NCBI GenBank assembly: GCA_007115705.1
Contig: QXEO01001034.1
Coordinates: 4,448,212-4,512,211, forward strand
DNA: 64,000 nucleotides
Direction of reading: 5' to 3'
Source: Dactylis glomerata
Taxonomy: Eukaryota > Streptophyta > Magnoliopsida > Poales > Poaceae
Shown here: piece by piece, positions 43,999 to 55,512 of the stretch
Layout of the letters: every line of letters begins with the position of its first letter
Numbering within the stretch: the first letter of the stretch is position 1
Made by a program: the position numbers and the translations under genes
The notes under the pieces: generated by a model
What the model was told of the DNA's origin: nothing
Databases searched by the model: none
Seen by the model: the letters and a program-made list of their open reading frames with translations, nothing else

Positions 43999-45689
43999 TG
44001 ATACGTCTCCAACGTATCCATAATTTTTGATGCTCCATGCTTGTTTTTACACCATTTGCTTAGTGTTTCGTTACACTTCGTGGCATTTTCATGCATTTTC
44101 CGGAACTAACCTATTAACGAGATGCCACAGTGCCAGTTCCCTGTTTTCTGCTGTTTTTGTATTTCAGAATAGTTACGCTGGAAATATTCTCGGAATTGGA
44201 CGAAACAAAAGCCAGACGTCCAGATATTTAATGAAGCTTCCAGAGAACCGAAGAGAAGATGGAAAGGAGCCACAGGGCGGCCACACCACCAGGGGGCGCA
44301 GCCTGCCCCTGGCCCGCGCTGGCCTGTGGTGTGGGCCCCTGGTCCACTTCTGGTGCCGCCCCTTCGCCTATAAAGACCTCCCGACGGGAAAAACCTAAAC
44401 ACCCGATCACTTTTTCAGAAACACATCGTGATCCGCCGCCGTCATCGACCCGAGATCGGGAGGGTCCAGAAGCTCTTCCTGGCACCCTGCCGGAGAGGGG
44501 AATCGCCACCGGAGGTCTTCGCCATGCTTGCCTCCGATGCGATGAGTGAGTAGTCTACCTTGGACTATGGGTCCATAGCAGTAGCTAGATGGTTGTCTTC
44601 TCCACCATGTGCTTCATGTTTAGATCTCGTGAGCTGCCTTACATGATCGAGATCACCGTTATGTAATTCTACATATTGTGTTTGTTGGGATCCGATGAAT
44701 ATCGGTGTTATGATTGAGTTGAAGTACTGATTTTTATCTTATGTTATCTCTATGTTGTTTATGATCTTGCATGCTCTCCGTTGTTAGTAGTTATCTTGGC
44801 CGAGTAGTTGCTAGTGACTCCAAGAGGGGGTATTTATGCTCGGTCGTGGGTTCATGCCTCTATTTAATCTGGGGGAGTGACAGAAACCTCTAAGGTTGTA
44901 GATGTGTTGCTACTAGGGGGAAAACAACATTCATATGCTCGAGGGCATATGCTTTGTTTACATTACACACTTTGCTTAATGCAGTTATCTGTTGTTCGCA
45001 ACTTAATACTTGTGGAGTTCTCGGATTGATTTGCCACAAGTGGATTATTAGTCATAGATGCAGTTGGATGGCGGTCTATGTATCTTGTTGTAATGCCCAG
45101 AGTAAATCTCATAGTGATCCTCTTGACATATCACGTTGTCTTTATTCTATCAATTGCCCAACTGTAATTTGTTTACCCAGCATGTGTTATTTTATCTTAT
45201 GGAGAGACACCACTAGTGAACTGTGGACCCCGGTCCTATTTCCTTTATATTGCTATCACCTATTTACTTTACTCGCATACTACTACTGTTTTCCACTTGA
45301 TACGCTCATACCCTTTGTTTCAAGCAAACCGGTGAGATTGATAACATCATCGTAAGTTGGGAACAAAGTATTTGGTTGTGTTGTGTGCAGGTTCCACGTT
45401 GCAGCTCGCAAAGCAAAGCTTGGACGAGGCGCCCTATAAATTGTCCGGTGCTGTCGCGAAGCTAGCGGGCATCACCTTCCGTCGTTTGTCTTTTTCCTAC
45501 TAGATTGATAACCTTGGTTTCATAACTGAGGGAAAACTTGCTGCTATATTCATCAAACCTTCTCTTGGGGTTTCCAACTGGCCGGTCATTTACATTATCA
45601 ACTACACGCCAGCAAAACATCACAAGTTTTCTGGTACCGTTAACGAGGACTGAAGAAGAATAATCTCCCACACTAAGACCGCGCCATCA
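43999..45689 (+). repeat. Element F 3' LTR (1,691 bp)
   Basis: It starts TGATACGTCTCCAACGTATC and ends CGCGCCATCA. A CTATAAAGACC motif lies near 44370. The decayed primer site (TGGTACCGTTAACGAGGA, 45632-45649) matches that of the 5' LTR. It is about 27 bp shorter than the 5' LTR, mostly through loss of one copy of a short TTTACTTTACTCGCA duplication. Confidence 0.92.
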
Positions 45690-45694
45690 GCGTT

Positions 45695-46946
45695 TTTATG
45701 CGATTTCCGGAACTAACCTCCTAACAAGATGCCACAGTGCCAGTTCCCTGTTTTCTGCTGTTTTTGTGTTTCAGAAAAGCTACACAGTAAATATTCTCAG
45801 AATTAGACGAAACAAGTTCAGAAACTCCTATTTTTCCCGGACGAAGGACGAGGACCAAACGGGTGCCGGAGAGGGGCCAGAGGCTAGCCACACAACAGGG
45901 GGCGCGGCCCAGCCCCTGGCCACGCGCACCCATTGTGAGGCCACCCTGGTCCACTCCTGACGATGCCCCTTTGCCTATAAGAAGCCTCCCGACGGAAAAC
46001 CCTAAATCAATCGGCGAAATTTCCAGAAGAGTTCCGCAGCTCCGCCGCCGCCACCGACGAATTTTGGGGGACAGAAGTCTCTGTTCCGGCACCCTTCCAG
46101 GAAGGTAAAGTGCCCCCGGAGCCATCTCCATTGGTCTCCATCGCCATCTCCGCCGTCCCCATCGACCTCACCGCCATCTCCATCGCCGTTGCTGCCTCTG
46201 ATAATGAGGAGGGAGTAGTTCTCCCCCGGGGCTGAGGGCTCTACCGGTAGCTATGTGGTTCACCTCTCTCTCTTCCATGATGTGATCTTTATGTGATCGT
46301 GAGCTTTGTATCAAGTTGAATTGGTAGATGTTATTATTCAGATATTATGCTACTCCCGTGCTTTATATTTGTAAAGTTCGGAGATACCTTGTATCATGGT
46401 GTGAAGGTGATAGTGTGCGCATCATATGTGTCTTTTTGGTTAATGTCTCTATGAATTGTTGGTGTTTGTTGGAACCATCTAGTGCGTTCACGGTGACAGT
46501 GTGGGGCAATCTAGTTTGGGTACATGCAAACTTTGAGGAGTGCTTCATAGCCCTACGCATGATTAGTGTTCGTTTTCCATTGGAGAACTGTTTTGAGTTG
46601 CATATTGATGATAGTATCTATTGGTTCAATTATGTTATATTTGTTGAGAGTGTGTCCACTAGTGAAAGTATGATCCCTAGGCCTTATTTCCAAGCTTTGC
46701 ACACCATTTACTTTCAGTTTTGTTACATGTTTGCTTGCAGCGATATTTATTTCAGATTACGTTTACTACTCATAATTATCACTACTACTTGTATTTCACT
46801 ATCTCTTCGCCGAACTAGTGCACCTATACATCTGACAAGTGTATTGGGTGTGTTGGGGACACAAGAGACTTTCTGTATCGTAATTGCAGGGTTGCTTGAG
46901 AGGGATAGCTTTGACCTCCTCCTCCCTGAGTTCGATAAACCTTGGG
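45695..46946 (+). repeat. Element C 3' LTR, remainder, truncated at 3' end
   Basis: It resumes right after the F TSD (45690-45694) and is collinear with the 5' LTR (3386-4814) up to ...AAACCTTGGG. The last ~100 bp of the LTR are absent. The next five bases, TGGAC (46947-46951), repeat the pentamer before the 5' LTR (3381-3385). Confidence 0.88.
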
Positions 46947-46951
46947 TGGAC

Positions 46952-47394
46952 AAGGAGGGGCGCGCGAGAGGACGTGCGGGTTGTCCGGGTCGACGCATTT
47001 CAGGCCCAAATCTGAGACTAATGGGTGTGCGCGGATGCCTTCGGATAGCTTTGTCTGTTTGGGTCGCTCCGTTGGGCCGTGTGTTCTGTCTGAACACAGA
47101 CGCGAGGTGGTCGTTTGCGTCGGCCCGCTGGAGATGCCCTTATGTCTTGGCTGTCGTGAACTTTACTCGATCGCTCCCGATGATACATTGAGAAGTACTA
47201 CAGCTTCAGAGGTAGACTGGAAAAAAGGTCTCAAGAAAAATTACACTGGAAAAAAATGATTTAAGAAAAATACCACCATAAGAGAGGGATAGCTCGCTGT
47301 ATGCTGGTGCCACAATGGTATATTTCTCAGAATTCAAGTGTTGAAGGTGGTACTTTTCGAAACACACAAAGTTCATGGTGACATAAGGTTACAC
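46952..47394. other. Unassigned DNA, possibly a truncated DNA-transposon end
   Basis: GC-rich sequence to about 47145 ends in GCTGGAGATGCCC followed by TTA, which resembles the outer end and 3-bp target site of grass Harbinger/Tourist-type elements. The other end is not present. The remainder (47150-47394) shows nothing recognisable. Confidence 0.25.
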
Positions 47395-47397
47395 TAA

Positions 47398-48000
47398 GAG
47401 CATCTCTAGCCGAACTCCTAAATTTTAAAGGAGTAAATGCTTCCCTGTCATTTATAGGAGTATATTTGCTCCTCTAAAAAGTTTGGTTCCTAGCCCAACT
47501 CCTAAATTTAACTTCTTAAACTCATAATTGCCTCATATTCGTTGAAGTTACTTCGAAGCACGGAAGAAATCTATCATTGCAATTACAATTGCGACTAAAA
47601 TCAAATTGCACCAAACGCGAATTAAAGGCAAATTTCTTTCTCTATGGCATATTTTTAATTCTCCTCATCTTCAATCTTTATTTGGTGGCCTTGTTCTTGG
47701 AGTCGTCAACAATGTCGGCGGTGTGCAACTCCACTTGCGTCTTTTCATCTTCCATTTTCATCAGCTTCTTCTATTTTCTTCAAGGACTCCTCCATCTTCT
47801 TCATCTTTCCGTGAGCTAGCTCGAGCTCATCTTCCTCCTTTTTTTGGTCAATTCTGAAGATTAAATCTTCTAATATAGCCCTCTTTGCAATGCAATTACG
47901 AGCAACACACCTGATGTGGCCTATAGTTTCAAAATTTCAAAATGAAATTGGTTCAGTCTGGAGAGAAAAAATCCTAAATTGGCAAACCTTAGGTATTATA
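47398..48000 (-). mobile_element. Harbinger-like remnant
   Basis: A terminal-type sequence GAGCATCTCTAGCCGAACTC follows a TAA trinucleotide at 47395-47397, as in grass PIF/Harbinger elements, and a decayed coding fragment (47685-47928) lies inside. The matching second terminal repeat was not found, so the right boundary is a guess. Confidence 0.35.
47685..47928 (-). pseudogene. Fragment resembling a Harbinger accessory (Myb/NAM-associated-like) protein
   Basis: On the minus strand a frame reads CIAKRAILEDLIFRIDQ, then a highly charged helix (KKEEDELELAHGKMKKMEE), and meets a stop near 47745. A second frame continues with DEKTQVELHTADIVDD to about 47685, which suggests a small frameshift. Lys/Glu-rich C-terminal helices of this sort occur in Myb/SANT- and NAM-associated proteins that accompany plant Harbinger transposases. 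The identification rests on resemblance alone. Confidence 0.35.
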
Positions 48001-48697
48001 GTTGTTATAATGTGGAAGTTTCTATTAATTCGCTTGCATAGTGATATATTTTGAAACAACTATTGATAAATTTGTTATCCTTTACACAATAGATATATAT
48101 CTACCTTGAACATATTTACATATGAAAGAATTGCAAAAAAGAAGAAGGCATACAATGTTGTCATTTTAGCCGATGTCTATATTACACATAGATTTTGTTA
48201 CAAGATAATAATTTAAATTTAATAATAATTTTACATGTACATTAGAACACAAAGAATGATGGAATTAATGTTAAAATATCTTGTGTTTGTTAAATGTGCT
48301 AAATGATGTAATAGGAAATATAAATTAAGATTGTAATATGATAAGGAAGTATAAAATTTGGTGTGAACTATACTTATTAAATCGTCGCATGTCCGAAATT
48401 TGTTTGAACCATCCCAGGTTACACTCTAAGACATTCGAACAAACGAATGCAATAGTTGTTTGTGCACTCTTGCTAGGTTAGACGATGTCAACGAAGTGGT
48501 TTGGTGACCGCGTCATCACCCAGTCGTATGGAACCTGCCCATAAGAATATGGCCTGGTTAAATCCATATGTCATCTAGAGGCTGCACGAAAGCAAAGTCT
48601 TATACTAAGAAATAAGTCGCATTGTACTTGGTTGTTTTGACGAGATATTTAGAACTAGTTCTCTACTTTTATGACTTTTGTTTGAATTTTACACTAG
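48001..48697. other. AT-rich sequence, nothing recognised
   Basis: No ORF, repeat or RNA gene was seen. The last five bases before the Copia element (GTATG, 48698-48702) are its left target-site copy. Confidence 0.4.
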
Positions 48698-48702
48698 GTA
48701 TG

Positions 48703-50405
48703 TGAAAGGAATATGCCCGAGAGGCAATAATAAAGTTGTTATTATATTATTCCGTGTTCATAATAGATGTTTATTTCTCATGCTAGAATTGTATTAATCG
48801 GAAACATTAATACTTGTGTGATTAATAAACTAAAAGGGTTCCTAGTAAAGCCTCTCTTCTATACTAGCTCGTTGATTAACCGATGATCAAGGTTTCCTGA
48901 TCATGAACATTGGATGTTGTTAATAACGGGGTCATATTATTAGAAGAATGATGTGATGAACACTCACACCCATAGTACGAATAGCAATACGATCAAGTCA
49001 TCAAGTTCATTGCTATATCAAAACTCATATGAAATAGTTCTAATCCTCAGACCATGAGATCATGTCAATCACTGATGCCGGAAGAATGCTTTGATGATAT
49101 CAAACGTCACACCGTTATAGGGTGATTATAAAGGTTGATTTGGGTATTCTGAAAGTATTAGTTGAGGCTCATGGATCAAGAGTGGAATTTGTCCGACCCG
49201 ATGACGGGAAGATATTCTCTGGGCCCTTCTCGGTGATATTGCATTAGAATCGCTTGCAAGCATGTGACTAGGTCACGGGAATGCATTATCACGGAACGAG
49301 TAAAGAGACTTGTCGGGAACGAGATCTAACTAGGTATGGTTGATACCAAATGATCGGATCTCGGACAAGTAATAATATCGCGAGACAAAAGAAATTAACT
49401 ATGTACGTTATTGGTTCACATGATCACTAGTTCATTGTTGAGTAAGTGGGAGTCATCATGGATTTCCAGATCCCACTGATGATTATTGATCGGAGAGGAG
49501 TCTCGATCATGTCCACGTTATTCACAAACCGTAGGGTGACACACTTAAGGTTTATCGTCGTTTTTGAGTGGATACGATACTCCGATCGAATTACAGGACA
49601 GCATGAGGGTTGTTTCAGAAAAGCACCGAAACTGTTTCGGGATATCGAAATAACTCAAGGGTGTATTTGTTAATGTTTGTTAATTGAATGAATTAACAAA
49701 TATTAAAGAAATAAAAATGTTTTATTAAATCAATAAGTGTGAATTTTAATTAGCATGAATGTCATGCAAAATTAAAATGGGGGTTACCTCATGTTGATGA
49801 GGGGGTTACCACCATGAAGGGAATGAAGGGGGGTTACCACCATGATGAGGAGGAGGACCTCCTCCTAGGGGCCGGCGCACCCCATTGGGGGGCTGCCCCC
49901 TCCTCCCCTATAAACCCCCCCCCCTCTCCTCCAAGTTACACACACTATTGGTTCTTCCTCTCTCCCGCAAAGTTGCTGCCCCAAAATCCGTCTTGGCTTA
50001 GCGAAGCTCTGCCGGATTATTAGTTCAAGTTTCACACACTTGGAGAAGTGTGTGTTGGAGTGTCCGGCGGATCCCTTCTTCCGCTGCCCCGCTGGACCGA
50101 GGGCGTGGAGGAGTCGACGACGAGCCGTACGTGTGACCGAGCATGAGGGTGCCACCGGTTGTGGCGCCGTGTACACGATCTCGTGATCGTCAAGTGAACC
50201 ACTACGTCGACTACGTCAAGTGAACGACTACGTCGACTACGTGCGTCTTCCTCAACTCTCCATCGGCAACGTTTGTGCGGGAACGTAATCCCCGCTACCG
50301 GTCTTCGAGGGTTAGTCTCCGTTGCTACCATCTCGTGGATGTTCTTGGCTAGTTTATGTGTTCATGCGTAGGAAAAATTTTGTTTTCTATGCTACGAACC
50401 CATCA
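48703..50405 (+). repeat. Copia 5' LTR
   Basis: It starts TGAAAGGAATATGCCCGAG and ends ...GAACCCATCA. A TATAAA at 49909-49914 in CCCCTATAAACCCC context is the likely promoter. The LTR also contains small tandem CTACGTCGA repeats near 50200-50240. Confidence 0.95.
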
Positions 50406-50406
50406 G

Positions 50407-50420
50407 TGGTATCAGAGCCA
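50407..50420 (+). promoter_or_regulatory. Copia primer binding site (initiator Met tRNA type)
   Basis: TGGTATCAGAGCCA begins two bases after the LTR end, the site used by most plant Copia elements. Confidence 0.93.
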
Positions 50421-51513
50421 TCTCTATGCGTAGTTGGTATGCACGGTTAGAACACATGTGGATGTGGGCGTTGATGATCATGTTATTGCAATTTATTTTG
50501 TATTTTGGATCATAGTGGCATAGTGGGATTGAAGCTGCCCGAGACTAACCTTACGTGATCGCGTTCACGAGACTTGTCCCACACTTGACATGCTTCGGCA
50601 TATGTGGCTTTGCGGGTGCACGTTTCTCCCACTATAGTTATGATCTATTTTACAAAGAGTTGTTAATAATATTTTATCACCATTGTGGTTACATGTTCGT
50701 AGGTAAGAACGGCTCTTCCTAGAAAGCCCCAAACCACGTAAAATATGCAAGACAAATTAGAAATGTCTAACTTGTTTTTGCGGGGCATGTGATGTGATAT
50801 GGTTGTCTTTACATTTAAATGGCCTGCGTGCCGAATATATATATATATATATATATCTAAGTGATATATTGTAATGGAGGAAGACAACCAAGGTGGCGCG
50901 CCATGGACCTTGGAGCTACGCCGGTGGAATGATGGAGATCATGCCATGACGCACAAGATGGAGATCGAATGCGTGAAGGACCATATCATATCACATTATA
51001 TATGCATGTGATGTTTTTATGCATCTTATTCTGCTTAGATTTGATCGCGCGGTAGCATCATAAGATGATCCCTCTCACATAAATATCAAGATAAGATGTG
51101 TTCTCCCATAATATGCACCGTCAAGAAAGTTCATCGTTTTGAGACACCTCGTGATGATCGGGTGTGATAGACTCTACGTTCATATACGACGGGTGTAAGA
51201 CAATTTTACACACGCAAATATTATGGTTCTACTTGGCGAGCCTAGCATGTACAGACATGGCCTCGGAACACGAACCGAAAGGTTAAGCATGAGTCATATG
51301 GTTGATATGATGAACATGGTGATGTTCGCCTTTGAAACTATGCCGTTGCACGTGATGATCGGTTGCGGTATAGTGGATTTGGTTCGTGTAGTCACTTAAG
51401 AAAACTAGGAGGGATGTTGTTTTTAAGTGGGAGTTCACGTAGAATTTGATTTAACCTGAACTCATTCTATTATGGACTTAGTCTAAATTAACTTTGCAAA
51501 TAATCTGTAGATC
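50421..51513 (+). other. Copia leader with (AT)n microsatellite
   Basis: This is a non-coding leader between primer site and gag start, as usual for Angela/BARE elements. An (AT)n run of about 23 bases lies at 50835-50857. Confidence 0.8.
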
Positions 51514-54500
51514 ATGGCACCACCTGCTCTAAATTTCAATGCGTTCATGGAGAAAGAAAAACTAGCCACCAACGGTAGCAACTTCACCAACTGGGCACTT
51601 AACTTGAGGATTCTCCTCAATGCATCTCAAAAGGGCTATGTTCTTGAGGCACCGCTAGGTAACCCGCCTGCAGAAGATGCTCCCGATGAAGAGAAAAATG
51701 TTTTTCTGACTCGTAAGGAGGACCACAGTTTAGTTCATTGCGGCATACTGTATGGACTTGAGCCGGAGCTGCGAAAACATTTCGAGAACAGCAACGCTTA
51801 TGATACAATGGGAGAGTTGAAACTGATTTTCGACTCCCATACTGCCGTAGAGAGTTATGATGCTTCAGAAAAGTTCTTTAGCTGCATGATGGAAGAGAAT
51901 AGCTCCGTTAGTGAGCACGTACTCAAAATGTCTGGGTACGCCGATAAGCTCATCTCTTTGGGAATAACGATTCCCAATGAGTTGGGAATACATCGGGTTC
52001 TCCAATCTCTCCCACCTAGCTTCAAGGGCTTTGTGATGAACTACAACATGCAGGGCATGAGGAAGTCTCCCCCCGAGCTTCTCTCAATGCTTAAGACTGC
52101 AGAAGTGGAGATCAAAAAGGAACATCAAGTGTTGATGGTCAATAAGAGCACTAATTTCAAGAAAGGTAGAAAGGATAATAAGTCCAAGGGTAGAAACAAG
52201 AGGGACGACAAATCTGTTGCCGGTTCTGAGAAGAAACCCAAGGCTGGTCCTAAACCTGAAACTGAGTGCTTCTACTGCAAGGAAACGGGGCACTGGAAGC
52301 GCAACTGCCCAAAGTATCTGGCGGATAAGAAGAACGGGAAGATTAACAAAGGTATATATGATATACATGTTATTGATGTGTACCTTACTAGTAGTCGCAA
52401 TAGCACCTAGGTATTTGATACTAGTTCGGTTGCTCACATATGTAACTCGAAATAGGGGCTAAAGAATAGGCGGCAACTTGCGAAGGATGAGGTCACGATG
52501 TGCGTCGGCAATGGATCAAAAGTTGATGTGATCGCCGTCGGGATGCTGCCTCTACATTTACCATATGGATTAGTTTTAAACCTGAATAAATGTTATTTGG
52601 TGCCTGCGTTGAGCATGAACATTATTTCCGGATCTTGTTTAGTGCGAGACAATTATTCATTCCAGTCTGAGAACAATAGTTGTTCGATTTATATGAATAA
52701 TATCTTTTATGGACCACCTGAGAAGAAAGGTTTATTTCTTTTGAATCTTGATAGTAATGAAACACATATTCATAACGTGAATGCCAAAAGAATTAAGTTA
52801 AATGATGATATAGCCGCATACATGTGGCACTACCGTTTAGGTCATATTGGTGTTAAACGCATGAAGAAGCTTCATTCGGATGGACTTCTGGAATCACTTG
52901 ATTATGAATCATTTGAGACATGCGAGCCATGTCTTATGGGCAAGATGACTAGAACGCCGTTTTCCGGTTCAATGGAACGGGCGACAGACTTATTGGAAAT
53001 CATACAAACTGATGTATGTGGACCTACGAGTGTGCCGACGCGGGGTGGATATCGTTATTTTGTTACTTTCACTGATGACTTAAGTAGATATGGATATATT
53101 TACTTAATGAAACACAAGTCTGAAACGTTTGAAAAGTTCAAAGAATTTCAGAGTGAAGTAGAAAATCATCGTAACAAAAAGATTAAATTTCTACGATCAG
53201 ATCGTAGTTACGAGTTTGGCACACATATGAGAGAATGCGGAATAGTTTCACAACTCACTCCCGCTGGAATGCCACAACGAAATGGTGTATCCGAACGTCG
53301 TAACCGCACCTTATTGGATATGGTTCGGTCTATGATGTCTCTTACCGATCTGCCACTATCTTTTTGGGGTTATGCGCTAGAAACAGCCGCTTTCACTTTA
53401 AATAGGGCTCCATCTAAATCCGTTGAAACGACACCGTATGAATTATGGTTTGGAAACAAACCTAAGCTGTCATTTCTAAAAGTTTGGGGATGCGATGTTT
53501 ATGTGAAGAAACTTCAGCCTGATAAACTCGAACCCAAAGCAGAAAAATGCGTCTTCATAGGATACCCTAAAGAAACAATTGGGTACACCTTCTATCACAG
53601 ATCCGAAGGCAAAGTGTTTGTTGCTAAGAACGGATCCTTTTTGGAGAAGGAGTTTCTCTTGAAAGGTGTGAATAGTAGGAAAGTAGAACTCGATGAGGTT
53701 ATTGAACCTCCTCTTCATGAATTGGCGAGTGGCGCAGCGCCGGAAACCGTTCCGGTGGTGACTTCACCAAATGAAGTGGGAGCTAATGATGAAGATCATG
53801 AAACTCCAAAAGAGGATGCTACCGAACCTCGCAGGTCGACAAGAACACGTGCCGCTCCTGAATGGTACAGTGATCTTGTCGTAAATGCCATTGTTGAGAA
53901 CGATGACCCTGCGATGTATGATGAAGCGATGATGAGCCTAGATTCCAACAAATGGCATGAAGCCATGAAATCCGAAATGGAATCTATGTATGAAAACCAA
54001 GTATGGACTTTGGTGGAACTTCCCAATGACCGAAAGGCCGTTGAGAATAAATGGATTTTCAAGAAGAAAACAGACGATGATGGTAATGTGACCGTCTATA
54101 AAGCACGACTTGTCGTAAAAGGTTTCCGACAAATTCAAGGAGTTGACTACGATGAGACTTTCTCACCCGTAGCGATGCTAAAGTCTGTTAGGATTATGTT
54201 AGCAATTGCTGCATTTTTCGATTATGAAATTTGGCAGATGGATGTGAAAACCGCGTTCCTTAATGGCAACATTAAGGAAGAGTTGTACATGGTATAGCCC
54301 AAGGGTTTTGTTGATCCTAAGGATGCTGACAAGGTATGCAAACTTCAGCGATCCATTTATGGACTGAAGCAAGCGTCCCGAAGTTGGAACCTCCGTTTTG
54401 ACGAAGTTATCAAAGGGTTTGGATTTGTCAAAACTTATGGAGAAACTTGTATTTACAAGAAAGTGAGTGGGAGCTCTGTAGCATTTCTAATATTATATGT

Positions 54501-55479
54501 GGATGACATATTGCTGATTGGAAATGATACGGAACTTTTGAAGAGCGTAAAAGATTACTTAAACAGTAAGTTTTCAATGAAAGACCTTGGTGAAGCGGCG
54601 TATATTTTAGGCATCAAAATCTATAGAGATAGATCAAGCCGCTTAATTGGGCTATCACAAAGTACATACCTTGACAAGATTCTAAAGAGGTTTAGAATGG
54701 AAGATAGTAAGAAAGGGCTCTTACCTATGTTGCAAGGAAAGGTCTTGAGTAAGACTCAAGGTCCGGCTACAGGTGAAGATAGAGAACAGATGAATAAGAT
54801 TCCCTATGCATCTGCCATAGGCTCTATCATGTATGCCATGTTGTGTACAAGACCGGATGTGGCACATGCTATTAGTTTGACTAGTAGGTACCAATCTGAT
54901 CCAGGTTTGGAACACTGGACGGCTGTCAAGAATATCCTTAAGTACTTACGAAGGACTAAGGATATGTTTCTCGTATATGGCAGTGAAGAAGAGCACGTCG
55001 TAAGTTGTTACGTCGATGCTAGCTTCGACACTGATCCAGATGACTCTAAGTCTCAATCCGGGTACGTATTTATTATGAATGGAGGAGCAGTAAGCTGGAG
55101 GAGTTCCAAGCAAAGCGTGGTGGCAAGATCAACTACAGAGGCGGAATACATTGCTGCTTCAGAAGCGGCGGCGGAAGCAGTTTGGATGAAGGAGTTCATA
55201 TCCGAACTGGGTGTGGTTCCGAGTGCATTGGATCCAATGGTTATCTATTGTGACAACAATGGTGCCATAGCCAATACTCAGGAGCCAAGGTCTCACAAGA
55301 AATTCAAGCATGTGAAGCACCGATTTCACTCCATCCGTGAACATGTCACGGATGGTGATGTAAAGATTTGTAAAGTACACACGGATCTGAATGTGGCAGA
55401 CCCGTTGACTAAAGCTCTCCCCAAGGCAAAACATGATCAGCACCAGAACTCAATGGGTGTTAGATTCATCACTATGTAA
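51514..55479 (+). pseudogene. Copia gag-pol polyprotein, three in-frame TAG stops
   Basis: One frame of about 1,321 codons from ATG 51514 to the stop at 55477-55479 encodes all activities for reverse transcription and integration. Gag ends with a CX2CX4HX4C knuckle (CFYCKETGHWKRNC, about residue 251). The protease loop reads D-T-S instead of the expected D-T-G (about residue 308). Integrase has the HHCC finger (HYRLGH...CEPC) and D, D, E residues in QTDVCGP, LRSDRSYEF and NGVSERRNRT. Reverse transcriptase has YVDDILLIG (about residue 996) and RNase H has YVDASFD and STTEAEYIA. Stops lie at 52408-52410, 52453-52455 and 54295-54297. No frameshift was seen. Confidence 0.95.
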
Positions 55480-55502
55480 TCTAGATTATTGACTCTAGTG
55501 CA

Positions 55503-55512
55503 AGTGGGAGAC
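55503..55512 (+). promoter_or_regulatory. Copia polypurine tract
   Basis: AGTGGGAGAC lies directly upstream of the 3' LTR, with AAGTGGGAG as the purine core. Confidence 0.85.

Larger units (their letters stand above)
30472..45689 (+). mobile_element. Element F: complete non-autonomous element with gag-protease ORF, carrying insertion G
   Basis: TSD GCGTT lies at 30467-30471 and 45690-45694. Net length is about 8.6 kb after removing G. The 5' LTR is 30472-32189 (1,718 bp), primer site 32200-32217, gag-protease frame 32376-34438 (one frameshift), backbone 34439-36586 and 43216-43998, and 3' LTR 43999-45689 (1,691 bp). LTR and leader are of the element E type; the ORF is of the element D type. 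Confidence 0.92.
3386..46946 (+). mobile_element. Element C: Gypsy/Athila-like non-autonomous retrotransposon, host of three insertions
   Basis: Net length is about 8 kb after removing D, E and F with one TSD copy each. Order: 5' LTR 3386-4814, primer site 4825-4842, leader (interrupted by D at 4884), gag-like ORF 13406-15928, 3' backbone 15929-16942 and 28846-30382 (interrupted by E), and 3' LTR 30383-30471 plus 45695-46946 (interrupted by F). The 3' LTR lacks about its last 100 bp. It inserted into the LTR of B in opposite orientation; the five bases before it are TGGAC. No reverse transcriptase or integrase is encoded. Confidence 0.88.

Noticed and set aside
53476..55443. Minus-strand frames of 60-94 codons opposite the Copia pol
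   Set aside because: They are shadows of the real plus-strand polyprotein, which has catalytic motifs in the expected order.
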